Positions 1 through 13,960 of a stretch of DNA of 64,000 nt are shown here, in pieces. The notes under the pieces were generated by a model that saw only the letters and a program-made list of their open reading frames with translations, did no database searches and had not been told where the DNA came from. The DNA lies in contig NZ_CP019070.1 in NCBI RefSeq assembly GCF_001956695.1, positions 2,356,001 through 2,420,000 of the forward strand, in the 5' to 3' direction. Position 1 is the stretch's first letter. Each line of letters opens with the position of its first letter. The translations under genes were made by a program, and so were the position numbers. Source of the DNA: Poseidonibacter parvus. Lineage in GTDB: Bacteria; Campylobacterota; Campylobacteria; Campylobacterales; Arcobacteraceae.

Positions 1-6110
<6,110 letters not shown>

Positions 6111-6138
6111 TTAAGCTTTATAGCATATAAAGCACAAA

Positions 6139-6233
6139 AGCATCCGTAAAGGATAGGGTTAAAATTTCATTAAATTCTAACCTTAGCCTTCAAAGATGCT
6201 ATTCTTTATACAAGGCAATTAAGCCTTGTATAA
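6139..6233 (-). promoter_or_regulatory. Paired hairpins in the rplL-rpoB intergenic RNA
   Basis: In the transcribed (minus) direction, a hairpin with an 11-bp perfect stem and a 6-base loop lies at 6206-6233 (stem TTATACAAGGC). It is followed by a second structure at 6139-6200, in which an outer 6-bp pairing AGCATC/GATGCT encloses an 11-bp stem with one G-U or mismatched position at 6157-6182. Neither is followed by a U-run, so they are more likely RNA-processing or attenuation elements than simple terminators. In E. coli the same interval carries an attenuator and an RNase III site. Equivalence here is inference. Confidence 0.5.
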
Positions 6234-6260
6234 CAAGTTTTTAATAAATTACAAGTGTAA

Positions 6261-6632
6261 TTATTTAACTTCTACAGTAGCTCCAGCGCCTTCTAATTCA
6301 GCTTTTGCAGCTTCTGCATCTTCTTTAGAAACACCTTCTTTAATTACTGCACCAGCTTCTTCAGCAGCAGCTTTTGCTTCTTTTAATCCTAAACCAGTTA
6401 ACGCTCTAATTACTTTAATAACGTTAATTTTTTTAGCACCAGCATCTTTGATGATTACATCAAATTCAGTTTTTTCTTCAGCAGCGTCAGCAGCAGCAAC
6501 AGCTCCACCAGCTACAGCAACAGGTTGTGCAGATACACCAAATTTTTCTTCAAATTCTTTAACTAATTCTGATAATTCAAGTACAGATAATCCTGAGATA
6601 TATTCTAATACGTCTTCTTTTGAAATTGCCAT
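6261..6632 (-). CDS. rplL: 50S ribosomal protein L7/L12
   Basis: Stalk protein of the large ribosomal subunit, 123 residues, which recruits and activates translational GTPases. The N-terminal dimerisation helix ([22 protein letters not shown]), an Ala-rich hinge around residues 38-52, and the C-terminal globular domain with the conserved [20 protein letters not shown] segment are all visible. It lies 52 bases downstream of rplJ, which encodes its stalk partner L10, and upstream of rpoBC. The start codon is preceded by AAGGAAT on the coding strand. Confidence 0.98.
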   Translation of the reverse strand: MAISKEDVLEYISGLSVLELSELVKEFEEKFGVSAQPVAVAGGAVAAADAAEEKTEFDVIIKDAGAKKINVIKVIRALTGLGLKEAKAAAEEAGAVIKEGVSKEDAEAAKAELEGAGATVEVK

Positions 6633-6684
6633 TTCATATTCCTTATTTTTTATATTTTTATTTATTTTTTATAATAGCTTAAAA

Positions 6685-7173
6685 TTAAGCTGCTTCTTCT
6701 TCTTTTTTCTTTCTAAGAGCATCAAGTCCAATAGTAAAGTTAGTAAGAGGAGCCATCCATGTAGCTGCAAGCATACCAAGAAGTTCATCTCTAGATGGTA
6801 ACTTAGCGAATGCATTAACAGTTGCAAGATCAGCAATCTCACCTTCAATAATACCTGATTTGATTTCAAATTTATCTTTGTTAGCAGATGCAAATTTATC
6901 CGCAACTTTACAAGCAGAAATTTGATCTTCAGACCATAAGAAAATATTTGTACCAGTTAAGGCAACATCTCCTAACTCAGCATTTTTAACTGCTACAGTT
7001 ACAAGAGTATTTTTAGCAACCTGAACTTTAGTTCCATTAGCTCTAGCATCGATTCTTAATGATTCTAACTCTTTATGAGTTACTCCATTATATCCACATA
7101 CTACGATAGCTTGAGAATCTTTAAATTCAGATGTTAAATTTTCAATTATTTCAAGTTTTTGTTGTTTATTCAT
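6685..7173 (-). CDS. rplJ: 50S ribosomal protein L10
   Basis: L10 anchors the L7/L12 dimers to the large ribosomal subunit. The ATG at 7171-7173 (MNKQQKLEIIENL, 162 residues) is preferred over an upstream in-frame TTG, because a GGGAG ribosome-binding site sits directly upstream of it. The C-terminal helix that binds L12 dimers ends in a charged KKKEEEAA tail. An L10-type leader structure lies just upstream (7189-7250), which suggests autogenous control of the rplJL unit. Confidence 0.97.
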   Translation of the reverse strand: MNKQQKLEIIENLTSEFKDSQAIVVCGYNGVTHKELESLRIDARANGTKVQVAKNTLVTVAVKNAELGDVALTGTNIFLWSEDQISACKVADKFASANKDKFEIKSGIIEGEIADLATVNAFAKLPSRDELLGMLAATWMAPLTNFTIGLDALRKKKEEEAA

Positions 7174-7188
7174 TATTTCTCCCTTCAA

Positions 7189-7250
7189 AACATCGACTTC
7201 GGTAGGACTTATTAAAAACGGGAAGTTTTTAACCCACTGTCTTCAGTTTT
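7189..7250 (-). promoter_or_regulatory. Ribosomal protein L10 leader (autoregulatory RNA) upstream of rplJ
   Basis: The minus-strand RNA just before rplJ contains AAGACAGUGGG, then a short stem-loop built on AAAAAC/GUUUUU, then CCUACCGAAGUC. This matches the kink-turn arrangement that I know from bacterial L10 leaders (ACAGYRGG paired with CCURCCGA). The element ends about 15 bases before the rplJ start codon. It is expected to bind the L10-(L12)4 complex and repress rplJL translation. The assignment rests on the motif, not on a covariance search. Confidence 0.7.
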
Positions 7251-7310
7251 TATTTCAGTGCTTTGAACACTCAAAAATATCGACCTATGATCAACACTAT
7301 TGAATGTTTT

Positions 7311-7338
7311 ATTAAATAAGGAAAATTCCTTATTTAAT
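7311..7338 (-). other. Hairpin overlapping the rplA stop codon
   Basis: A near-perfect inverted repeat (ATTAAATAAGGA / TCCTTATTTAAT, 12 bp with a 4-base loop) spans the last codons and stop of rplA. It lacks a following U-tract, so it may act as a partial terminator, a 3' end stabiliser, or an RNA-processing site between the rplKA and rplJL units. Confidence 0.5.
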
Positions 7339-8019
7339 ATCCATTAATTCTGATGCATCAACATTAATTGATGGTGACATAGTTAATGAAACTGCTGCAT
7401 TAGTATAAAATCTACCTTTTGCAGAAGCTGGTTTTTGCTTGTTAACAGCTGCAATAAATGCTTCAATATTTTCTTTGATTGCTTCAGTTGAGAATGAAAT
7501 CTTTCCAACTGCTGCTTGCATATTACCTTTTTTATCAACTCTATATGCTACTTGACCACCTTTAGCATCATTAACTGCTTTAGTAACGTCCATAGTAACT
7601 GTTCCAACTTTAGGATTAGGCATTAAACCTTTTGGTCCTAAAACTCTACCTAATTTTCCAACTAGTCCCATACAATCAGGAGTAGCAATTAAAACATCAA
7701 AATCAATGTTTCCAGCCATAACTGTTTCAACTAAATCGTCGTTACCAACAATATCAGCACCTGCTGCTTTTGCTTCATCAACTTTAACACCTTTTGCAAA
7801 AACTGCAACTCTAACAGTTTTACCAGTTCCATTAGGAAGTACAACTGCACCTCTAATCATTTGGTCAGCATGTCTTGGATCAACATTTAAGTTAAGTGCA
7901 ACTTCAACACTTTCATCAAATTTAGTTGATTTTAATTCTTTTAATAATTCACATGACTCAGCAAGAGAGTAATCTCTTTGTTCAATTTTTTCTTTTAATG
8001 ATTTATATCTTTTTGCCAT
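7330..8019 (-). CDS. rplA: 50S ribosomal protein L1
   Basis: L1 forms the mobile stalk near the ribosomal exit site and contacts E-site tRNA; in many bacteria it also represses its own operon. The ATG at 8017-8019 ([11 protein letters not shown], 229 residues) is preferred because GGAG lies 7 bases upstream. An in-frame start 15 bases further up would overlap that site. The conserved L1 signature around [20 protein letters not shown] (residues about 120-140) is present. It sits 84 bases downstream of rplK; that gap contains a 7-bp inverted repeat (TACCAGC/GCTGGTA at 8051-8077), which could be an L1-binding mimic. Confidence 0.97.
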   Translation of the reverse strand: MAKRYKSLKEKIEQRDYSLAESCELLKELKSTKFDESVEVALNLNVDPRHADQMIRGAVVLPNGTGKTVRVAVFAKGVKVDEAKAAGADIVGNDDLVETVMAGNIDFDVLIATPDCMGLVGKLGRVLGPKGLMPNPKVGTVTMDVTKAVNDAKGGQVAYRVDKKGNMQAAVGKISFSTEAIKENIEAFIAAVNKQKPASAKGRFYTNAAVSLTMSPSINVDASELMDIK

Positions 8020-8103
8020 TTTAATTCTCCGCAATATTTTATTTGTTTGCTACCAGCGTTTACGAAGTCTGCTGGTAAGACTTGTTTCAGTTTATAGCGA
8101 ATA

Positions 8104-8529
8104 CTATAATTCTGCGTCAATTCCCATAGATCTTGCAGAACCAGCAACGATTTTTGCAGCTTGTTCTTTATCATCAGTATTTAAATCAGCGATTTTCATA
8201 TCAACGATTTCCATAATTTGATCTTTAGTTAATTTACCAATTTTATTTTTTAAAGGATTATCAGAACCTTTTTTGATTCCAGATACTTTTTTAATTAAAT
8301 CAGTCATTGGTGGTTGCTTTAACTCAAATGTAAAACTTTTGTCAGCATATACTGTAATTTCTACAGGAATGTTAAATCCAGCTTTATCTTTAGTCTTTTC
8401 ATTGAATGCTTTACAGAATTCCATGATATTGATACCTCTTTGACCTAATGCAGGTCCTACAGGTGGTGATGGGTTTGCTGCACCAGCAGGTATTTGTAAT
8501 TTAAGTTTACCTTCTACTTTCTTAGCCAT
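8104..8529 (-). CDS. rplK: 50S ribosomal protein L11
   Basis: L11 (141 residues, standard length) binds the GTPase-associated region of 23S rRNA and is needed for RelA activation in stringent control. The N-terminal domain contains the proline-rich [19 protein letters not shown] segment, and the C-terminal RNA-binding domain ends at [11 protein letters not shown]. It is followed by rplA and preceded by nusG. A perfect 22-bp hairpin lies in the gap to nusG. Confidence 0.98.
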   Translation of the reverse strand: MAKKVEGKLKLQIPAGAANPSPPVGPALGQRGINIMEFCKAFNEKTKDKAGFNIPVEITVYADKSFTFELKQPPMTDLIKKVSGIKKGSDNPLKNKIGKLTKDQIMEIVDMKIADLNTDDKEQAAKIVAGSARSMGIDAEL

Positions 8530-8563
8530 ACTATTCCTTTTATATTTTAATGATTTTTAATGA

Positions 8564-8620
8564 TTAGGCATTAGGCAAAAAAACTCTATTGGAAGCGAAG
8601 TTTTTTTGCCTAATGCCTAA
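8564..8620 (-). other. Perfect 22-bp hairpin between nusG and rplK
   Basis: The bases 8564-8585 and 8599-8620 are perfectly complementary over 22 positions, with a 13-base loop. The stem contains the direct repeat TTAGGCATTAGGC and an internal A7/T7 block. The hairpin begins 11 bases after the nusG stop and ends 34 bases before rplK. In an ordinary intergenic region such a long perfect stem is unusual, and it would be a strong double-stranded RNA target (for example RNase III) or an attenuator of rplK. No U-run follows it directly. Confidence 0.75.
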
Positions 8621-8630
8621 AGAGTAATAA

Positions 8631-9158
8631 TTATACTACTCTTTCAACTTGTGTATATGAAATTTCAACTGGAGTATTTCTTCCGAAAATTGAAACATTT
8701 AATTTTAATATTCCCGATGCCATGTCAAAGTCTTCAACAATACCATTGAAGTTCGCAAATGGACCTTCATTAACTCTTACCATTTCACCTTCATCAAATG
8801 AAACTTTTGGTTTTGCAGCTGCTCTATTATTAACTTTATCTAAAATAGCTGTAATATCTTTTTCAGATAATGGTGTTGGTTTTTTCGATTCGCCAATGAA
8901 TCTTCCAACTTTTGGCATTGCCTGAATTCCATGCCATAGTGCAGTATCTAAATCAATTTTTGCAAATGCATAAGCAGGATATAAAGGTCTTTCAACAATC
9001 GACTTTTTACCTTTTTTAACTTCAATTAGATCTTCTGTTGGAACTAATACTTCAGCTATTTTACCATCAGCCATTTCTTCTGATAATTGAATTAAAGCTC
9101 TTTTTACTGCTAGTTCACTACCAGAGTAAGTTTGAATTGCGTACCATTTGTGTGCCAT
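8631..9158 (-). CDS. nusG: Transcription termination/antitermination protein NusG
   Basis: NusG (175 residues) binds the RNA polymerase clamp through its N-terminal NGN domain (MAHKWYAIQTYSGSE...). It links the polymerase to ribosomes or Rho through its C-terminal KOW domain, visible near residues 122-150 as FDEGEMVRVNEGPFANFNG. It is 11 bases downstream of secE, the usual arrangement, and is co-transcribed with the ribosomal protein genes. Confidence 0.97.
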   Translation of the reverse strand: MAHKWYAIQTYSGSELAVKRALIQLSEEMADGKIAEVLVPTEDLIEVKKGKKSIVERPLYPAYAFAKIDLDTALWHGIQAMPKVGRFIGESKKPTPLSEKDITAILDKVNNRAAAKPKVSFDEGEMVRVNEGPFANFNGIVEDFDMASGILKLNVSIFGRNTPVEISYTQVERVV

Positions 9159-9169
9159 TATATTATTCC

Positions 9170-9352
9170 TTAGTTCATTATAGAAGATAAGCTTAATGAC
9201 ATTACCGCATCAATAAGAGCTAAAAATAAAGATATAACTGTTACAACTATAAATACTGAAAGATATGCTGATCTAATTTGTTCTTTAATTGGGAAAATTA
9301 CTTTAAACAGTTCTTCTTTTGCATTTTTATAATATGTTTTTAATTTATTCAC
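9170..9352 (-). CDS. secE: Preprotein translocase subunit SecE
   Basis: A small single-span SecE of 60 residues, similar in length to other short bacterial SecE proteins. The amphipathic surface helix (YYKNAKEELFKVIFP) precedes one transmembrane segment at about residues 28-52. SecE stabilises SecY in the inner membrane translocon. It is the first gene after the promoter at 9441-9454 and directly precedes nusG. Confidence 0.95.
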   Translation of the reverse strand: MNKLKTYYKNAKEELFKVIFPIKEQIRSAYLSVFIVVTVISLFLALIDAVMSLSLSSIMN

Positions 9353-9440
9353 TATTGACTCCGGATAAAATAATAATAAGCTTTTAAATTCTTTTAAAAA
9401 AAGTTGAGACTACTTTTAAAAAAATTTTAAATCTTTAATA

Positions 9441-9454
9441 GGACGGGAATTATA
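9441..9454 (-). promoter_or_regulatory. Promoter (-10 and discriminator) for secE-nusG-rplKAJL-rpoBC
   Basis: On the minus strand TATAAT (9449-9454) is followed immediately by TCCCGTCC. The same 14-base string occurs in the rRNA promoter at 34482-34495. No TTGACA-like -35 is present at 16-18 bases; upstream is AT-rich. A G/C-rich discriminator shared with the rRNA operon suggests common growth-rate or stringent control. The rest of the 9353-9528 gap is AT-rich and shows no gene. Confidence 0.65.
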
Positions 9455-9528
9455 TCTAAATAAACTTTGAACTAGCTTATATAATATTTTTTATAAATAA
9501 AGTGTGATGGGATTTTTGTATAAAAAAA

Positions 9529-9604
9529 TGGCAGGCCAGGAGGGACTCGAACCCACAACCGTCGGATTTGGAATCCGGCGCTCTACCATTGGAGCTACTG
9601 ACCT
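9529..9604 (-). tRNA. tRNA-Trp (anticodon CCA)
   Basis: Full cloverleaf of 76 bases with an encoded CCA end. The anticodon loop reads TTCCAAA, giving CCA. Acceptor strands AGGTCAG and CTGGCCT pair with one G-U. It sits between rpmG and secE, its usual place in this operon. Confidence 0.97.
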
Positions 9605-9618
9605 AATTTAATTTAAAT

Positions 9619-9641
9619 GGAAGAAGCTAAGTGCTTCTTCC
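9619..9641 (-). other. Hairpin between rpmG and tRNA-Trp
   Basis: A 9-bp stem GGAAGAAGC/GCTTCTTCC with a 5-base loop lies between the rpmG stop and the tRNA-Trp 5' end. No long U-run follows, so it may be a weak terminator or an RNA-processing element that separates the mRNA from the tRNA. Confidence 0.5.
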
Positions 9642-9648
9642 TAAAGTC

Positions 9649-9819
9649 TTATGACTTTAATTTTACTTCTTTGTGTAAAGTATGTTTTTTTAATCTTGGA
9701 CTATATTTCTTAGTCTCAAACTTTTCAGTATGAGTCTTAGGGTTTTTCATAGTAGTGTAGTTAATATCACCACACTCTTGACATTTTAATCCAATTTTGA
9801 TTCTAGTTCCGCTTGCCAT
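9649..9819 (-). CDS. rpmG: 50S ribosomal protein L33
   Basis: A 56-residue L33 running from [16 protein letters not shown] to a [11 protein letters not shown] tail, found by reading the strand between tuf and tRNA-Trp. The first zinc-ribbon pair is present (Cys13, Cys16). The second CxxC of zinc-binding L33, normally in YCPRCKKHT, is replaced by YSPRLKKHT, so the ribbon is half-degenerate. The ATG at 9817-9819 follows an AAGGATTG-type site located in the tuf-rpmG gap. It lies only 10 bases after tuf, so the two are co-transcribed. Confidence 0.95.
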   Translation of the reverse strand: MASGTRIKIGLKCQECGDINYTTMKNPKTHTEKFETKKYSPRLKKHTLHKEVKLKS

Positions 9820-9829
9820 AAATCAATCC

Positions 9830-11038
9830 TTACTTAAGGATTTCAGCAACAACACCAGCACCAACAGTTCTTCCACCTTCTCTAATAGCGAACTGTGTTC
9901 CCTTTTCAAGAGCGATAGGAGCAACTAATGCTACTGTCATTTCAACGTTATCACCAGGCATAACCATTTCAGTACCTTCAGGAAGAGTACAAGAACCAGT
10001 TACGTCAGTTGTTCTTACATAGAATTGTGGTCTGTATCCAGAGAAGAATGGAGTATGTCTACCACCCTCTTCTTTAGAAAGGATATACACTTCACATCTG
10101 AATTCAGTATGTGGAGTAATTGTACCTGGCTTAATAAGAACTTGTCCTCTTTGAACGTCTTCTTTTTTAATACCTCTAATTAAGATACCAGCATTATCAC
10201 CAGCTTCTGCATATTCCATTTCTTTTCTAAACATTTCAACACCAGTTACAGTAGTAGTTTGAGTGTCTTTTAAACCTACGATTTCAATTTGATCACCTAA
10301 GTTAATTCTACCTTTAGAAATAGCACCAGTTACAACTGTACCTCTTCCAGAGATTGAGAAAACATCTTCAACAGGCATTAAGAAATCTTTATCAGTATCT
10401 CTTACTGGAGTTGGGATGTAAGAATCAACAGCATCCATTAATTCCATAATTTTTGCAGACCATGGTCCATTTGTTCCAGCTTTAGCTTCTTCTAATGCTT
10501 GGAATGCAGATCCAGCGATGATTGGAGTATCGTCACCTGGGAAATCGTAATCAGAAAGTAATTCTCTAATTTCCATTTCAACTAATTCTAACATTTCTTC
10601 TTTATCTTCGTCATCTAATTGATCTTCTTTGTTCATGAAGATAACAATGTAAGGAACACCTACTTGCTTAGATAATAAGATATGCTCTCTAGTTTGTGCC
10701 ATAGGTCCATCAGTAGCAGCGATAACTAAGATAGCTCCATCCATTTGTGCAGCACCAGTAATCATGTTCTTAACATAATCGGCGTGACCTGGACAATCTA
10801 CGTGAGCGTAGTGTCTAGTAGCTGTTTCATACTCAATGTGAGAAGTAGCAATAGTAATTCCTCTTTCTCTTTCTTCTGGTGCATTATCGATTTGATCGTA
10901 ATCCATCATTTCTCCACCCATCGCGTTAGTTAAAACTGCTGAGATAGCTGCTGTTAATGTAGTTTTACCATGATCAACGTGACCAATAGTACCGATATTT
11001 ACGTGCGGTTTACTTCGTTCGAATTTTTCTTTTGCCAT
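9830..11038 (-). CDS. tuf: Elongation factor Tu
   Basis: EF-Tu (402 residues) delivers aminoacyl-tRNA to the ribosome as a GTPase. The G1 loop GHVDHGKTT (residues about 18-26), the switch region with [13 protein letters not shown] (G3), NKED (G4) and GSAF (G5) are all present. Domains II and III follow, ending in [11 protein letters not shown]. It lies downstream of a tRNA Thr-Tyr-Gly cluster, as in the E. coli tRNA-tufB operon, and upstream of rpmG. An AAGGAAAATTCT ribosome-binding site precedes the ATG. Confidence 0.98.
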   Translation of the reverse strand: MAKEKFERSKPHVNIGTIGHVDHGKTTLTAAISAVLTNAMGGEMMDYDQIDNAPEERERGITIATSHIEYETATRHYAHVDCPGHADYVKNMITGAAQMDGAILVIAATDGPMAQTREHILLSKQVGVPYIVIFMNKEDQLDDEDKEEMLELVEMEIRELLSDYDFPGDDTPIIAGSAFQALEEAKAGTNGPWSAKIMELMDAVDSYIPTPVRDTDKDFLMPVEDVFSISGRGTVVTGAISKGRINLGDQIEIVGLKDTQTTTVTGVEMFRKEMEYAEAGDNAGILIRGIKKEDVQRGQVLIKPGTITPHTEFRCEVYILSKEEGGRHTPFFSGYRPQFYVRTTDVTGSCTLPEGTEMVMPGDNVEMTVALVAPIALEKGTQFAIREGGRTVGAGVVAEILK

Positions 11039-11068
11039 AGAATTTTCCTTCTAGTTTTTAGGTTGTTG

Positions 11069-11110
11069 CCCTCTGAGTAGATAAGCCCACTAGCTTCTCT
11101 ATTCAGAGGG
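11069..11110 (-). promoter_or_regulatory. Structured tuf leader hairpin
   Basis: An imperfect 16-bp hairpin lies 31 bases before tuf. Three paired blocks (CCCTCTGA/TCAGAGGG, TAGA/TCTA, AAGC/GCTT) are separated by single mismatches and capped by a 6-base loop. It occupies the place where E. coli has the thrT tRNA gene in the tufB operon, but it does not fold as a tRNA. It could be an attenuator or a processing site. Confidence 0.5.
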
Positions 11111-11118
11111 GATTTATT

Positions 11119-11168
11119 ATTATAGTTACAAATATTTAAGTATCTGTAAAATTTGTGCGTGTATTATA
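11119..11168 (-). promoter_or_regulatory. Candidate tuf promoters
   Basis: Two exact TATAAT -10 hexamers are present on the minus strand, at 11119-11124 and 11163-11168, in an AT-rich context. The nearer one would start transcription almost at the base of the tuf leader hairpin. Read-through from the upstream tRNA cluster is also possible. No -35 consensus is evident, which is usual for this phylum. Confidence 0.35.
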
Positions 11169-11265
11169 TTAAATTAATACTAAAAAAAAACTTAGTGGGA
11201 TAAATATTTATAAAGAGTTATAAAATTTGTGCTTAAAACTAAGCTCCCAATAATCAATAAATTAA

Positions 11266-11342
<77 letters not shown>

Positions 11343-11353
11343 GCTCATTATAA

Positions 11354-11438
11354 TGGTGGGAAGAGAAGGATTCGAACCTTCGAAGCCGTAGGCGACGGAT
11401 TTACAATCCGTAGGATTTGACCACTCTCCAACCTTCCC
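11354..11438 (-). tRNA. tRNA-Tyr (anticodon GTA)
   Basis: 85 bases with a long variable arm (type II) and encoded CCA. The anticodon loop TTGTAAA gives GTA. Acceptor GGGAAGG/TCTTCCC pairs with one G-U. Confidence 0.97.
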
Positions 11439-11495
11439 GTTGAAAATTATTGTTTCGTTTAGTGTTATTCTAATAAGAATTAGGCACTATATAAA

Positions 11496-11573
11496 TGGAG
11501 CTGGTGAAGGGACTTGAACCCCCGACCTGCTGATTACAAATCAGCTGCTCTAGCCAAGCTGAGCTACACCAGC
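11496..11573 (-). tRNA. tRNA-Thr (anticodon TGT)
   Basis: 78 bases with encoded CCA and a fully paired acceptor GCTGGTG/CACCAGC. The anticodon is TGT. Order Thr-Tyr-Gly-tuf matches the enterobacterial tufB cluster. Confidence 0.97.
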
Positions 11574-11585
11574 GCCTAATTTAAA

Positions 11586-11661
11586 TGGTGGCTCGAGACA
11601 GAATCGAACTGTCGACACAAGGATTTTCAATCCTTTGCTCTACCGACTGAGCTATCGCGCC
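11586..11661 (-). tRNA. tRNA-Phe (anticodon GAA)
   Basis: 76 bases with encoded CCA; the anticodon loop TTGAAAA gives GAA. Six of the seven acceptor pairs form, but position 4 is G and position 69 is A (GGCGCGA against TCGAGCC), a mismatch inside the acceptor stem. Other arms look normal. Confidence 0.93.
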
Positions 11662-11700
11662 ATTTCCTTAAATTGGAGTGGAAGTATACACATAAGATAA

Positions 11701-12876
11701 TTAAAGTTTACTTAAATCTAAAACTAAATCTTTAAAAGTTTTTCCTCTTTGTGCATAAGATTTAAATTGATCTAGAGAGGCAGCTGATGGAGACAGTATT
11801 CCAATAGAATTATCTTTTAGATTTTTATTTATTTTAATTACTGCATTTTTTAATATTTCACAATTTTCAACTTCAATATTATATTCATTACAATACTTTT
11901 CTACTCTTTTATTATTACTTCCTATTGCATAAACTTTAACATTTAAGTTTTTTATTACTTCAAAAAGAGGTAGTAAATTTGCACCCTTATCATCACCACC
12001 TAGAATTAAATGTATATTCTTGTCCTTATAAGGTACTAAGGCATTTATAGTAGCATCCACATTTGTAGCTTTTGAATCATTAACCCAAACTCTATTTTTA
12101 TTATCAATAAACTCTTCTACTTTATGTTCATCAATAGTAAATGTATTTATTTTCTTATAATCAATTTCATCGAATATTATCTTTTTACTTGCAAGTGCTA
12201 AAAGTGCATCCAATAAAAATGGTTCTTTAAACTTTATTTTGCTTTTATCAATTCCGAATTTCTCACATAAATCATCACTATCTTTATAAGTGATTTTATG
12301 TGCATTGCTTTTGTAGTCTTTATAACATTGGGGAATTATTGCAATTTCACCTTTTTTCATCAATGAAAGAGGTTTTAATTTTGCATTTTCATACTCTTCA
12401 AATGAGCCATGCCATGTAATATGATCTTCAGAAATTGGCAGTAATAAATATAAATTAGGTTTTGCAGTATTTGTATAATGCAAGGTAAAAGATGATGTCT
12501 CAAGTATCCATATTGATGCATTAGTATCTAATTTACTAAGAGGTGTACCTATATTACCACCACAAACGGAGTTTCTTTCATTTAGTATATGTTGACACAT
12601 TTGTGTAGTAGTAGTTTTACCATTAGTACCTGATATCCAAATAGAAAAAGGCATTACTTCATCAAATAAATCATAATCACTTTGAACATTTTTAGCTTTT
12701 GTAATCATTTCATTATATGGAGGTATTCCAGGACTTACTATGGTTTTTTCACATGAAGACAAATCATAATCTTTGAAGTCATTATCATCATAAAGAAGTG
12801 CATTTGGAAACTTTTCTTTTATAGCTTGAGCAGTAAGTCCTTTTCCAAGGACTCTGATTTTCTCATTTGTATTCAT
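11701..12876 (-). CDS. murD: UDP-N-acetylmuramoylalanine--D-glutamate ligase
   Basis: MurD adds D-glutamate to UDP-MurNAc-L-Ala in cytoplasmic peptidoglycan precursor synthesis. The Mur-ligase ATP-binding loop SGTNGKTTTT is seen near residue 106, followed by LETSSFTL, SEDHITWHGS and NDSKATNVDA, which are typical of MurD. At 391 residues it is shorter than the roughly 440-residue enterobacterial enzymes, as the N-terminal UDP-binding domain is compact. It lies 16 bases after mraY, so the two form an operon. Confidence 0.95.
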   Translation of the reverse strand: MNTNEKIRVLGKGLTAQAIKEKFPNALLYDDNDFKDYDLSSCEKTIVSPGIPPYNEMITKAKNVQSDYDLFDEVMPFSIWISGTNGKTTTTQMCQHILNERNSVCGGNIGTPLSKLDTNASIWILETSSFTLHYTNTAKPNLYLLLPISEDHITWHGSFEEYENAKLKPLSLMKKGEIAIIPQCYKDYKSNAHKITYKDSDDLCEKFGIDKSKIKFKEPFLLDALLALASKKIIFDEIDYKKINTFTIDEHKVEEFIDNKNRVWVNDSKATNVDATINALVPYKDKNIHLILGGDDKGANLLPLFEVIKNLNVKVYAIGSNNKRVEKYCNEYNIEVENCEILKNAVIKINKNLKDNSIGILSPSAASLDQFKSYAQRGKTFKDLVLDLSKL

Positions 12877-12892
12877 ATATACTCTTTTTTGT

Positions 12893-13954
12893 TTATCTGA
12901 TTTTTAAGCTCATTAATGCAAGTAAGTTTGTCATAAAAGAAATTATCCAAAACCTTACAATAATCTTATTCTCTTTCCAGCCTTTTTGTTCAAAATGATG
13001 ATGAATTGGAGCCATTAAAAAAACACGTTTTTGTCGTAGTTTATAAGAACCAACTTGTAAGATAACCGAGACAGTTTCTAATACAAATATGAATCCAATA
13101 ACTGCTAAAAGAATTTCTGACTTCGCCACAATTGCCATATAACCCATAAAAGCCCCCAATGGCAAAGAACCAGAATCTCCCATAAAAACTTCTGCAGGGT
13201 GAGAATTAAACCATAAAAATGCAATTAATGAACCAGAAATTGCTGCACCCATTATTGCTAATTCACCTGCTAGTTTAATATTTGGAACTAAAAGATAAGA
13301 AGAAAAAATTGCATGGCCTGTTACATACACTAAAGCTGATAATGTGAAAAAGGCCATTATTGATGGAACTGTAGCTAAACCATCTAATCCATCCGTAAGA
13401 TTAACTGCATTTGAAGCAGCTACCATTATTAGCATCCAAAATAAAATAGCAAAAATTCCCATATCAAATAGTGGCAACTTGTAAAAAGGTGTATATAATG
13501 TAGTTGTATGACTATAATAATATATAATAAAACCTACAATTCCTGCACAAACAAACTGTAATAGTAGTTTTGCACGAGCACTTAAGCCAGCAGAATTTTG
13601 ATTTTTTGCTATTTTTGAATAATCATCTTGAATCCCAATTAATGAAAACAATCCAATTGTTACAAGCCCACCTATTATATAAAAGTTATTTAACTTTGCA
13701 GATAATAGTGTTGCAATTATAGTTGCAAAAATAAAAACCATTCCACCCATTGTAGGGGTTCCTGCTTTTTCTTGATGACCTTCAGGTGCATGCTCATATA
13801 TTGGCTGAGATGCATTTTTTGATTTAGCCCATTTAATAAACTTTGGTAATAAAAACATTGTTAAAAAAAATGCTATTATAAAACTAATCCCAGCACGTAC
13901 TGAGATATATTGGAAAATATTTATGTCTAAATGTCTATAGAACCAGTAAAACAA
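12893..13954 (-). CDS. mraY: Phospho-N-acetylmuramoyl-pentapeptide-transferase
   Basis: MraY transfers phospho-MurNAc-pentapeptide to undecaprenyl phosphate, forming lipid I in the inner membrane. About ten hydrophobic segments are visible, along with the catalytic [10 protein letters not shown] motif, [11 protein letters not shown], and the [11 protein letters not shown] loop. No ATG fits. The second of two in-frame TTG codons (13952-13954, [10 protein letters not shown], 353 residues) is chosen because AAGG lies 7 bases upstream. The first TTG at 13960 is too close to that site. It forms an operon with murD and is divergent from gpmI. Confidence 0.94.
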   Translation of the reverse strand: MFYWFYRHLDINIFQYISVRAGISFIIAFFLTMFLLPKFIKWAKSKNASQPIYEHAPEGHQEKAGTPTMGGMVFIFATIIATLLSAKLNNFYIIGGLVTIGLFSLIGIQDDYSKIAKNQNSAGLSARAKLLLQFVCAGIVGFIIYYYSHTTTLYTPFYKLPLFDMGIFAILFWMLIMVAASNAVNLTDGLDGLATVPSIMAFFTLSALVYVTGHAIFSSYLLVPNIKLAGELAIMGAAISGSLIAFLWFNSHPAEVFMGDSGSLPLGAFMGYMAIVAKSEILLAVIGFIFVLETVSVILQVGSYKLRQKRVFLMAPIHHHFEQKGWKENKIIVRFWIISFMTNLLALMSLKIR

Positions 13955-13960
13955 ACTCAA

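Noticed and set aside
6226-6801. 191-codon open frame on the plus strand
   Set aside because: It is antisense to rplL and rplJ, is Ala/Ser-rich as expected from the reverse of L7/L12, and lacks a ribosome-binding site.
7311-7338. Classical rho-independent terminator after rplA
   Set aside because: No U-run follows the stem, and rplJ downstream has an intact leader and no separate strong promoter, so full termination is unlikely.
11069-11110. Remnant of a thrT tRNA gene
   Set aside because: The segment is too short and forms one long hairpin without D, anticodon or T arms.
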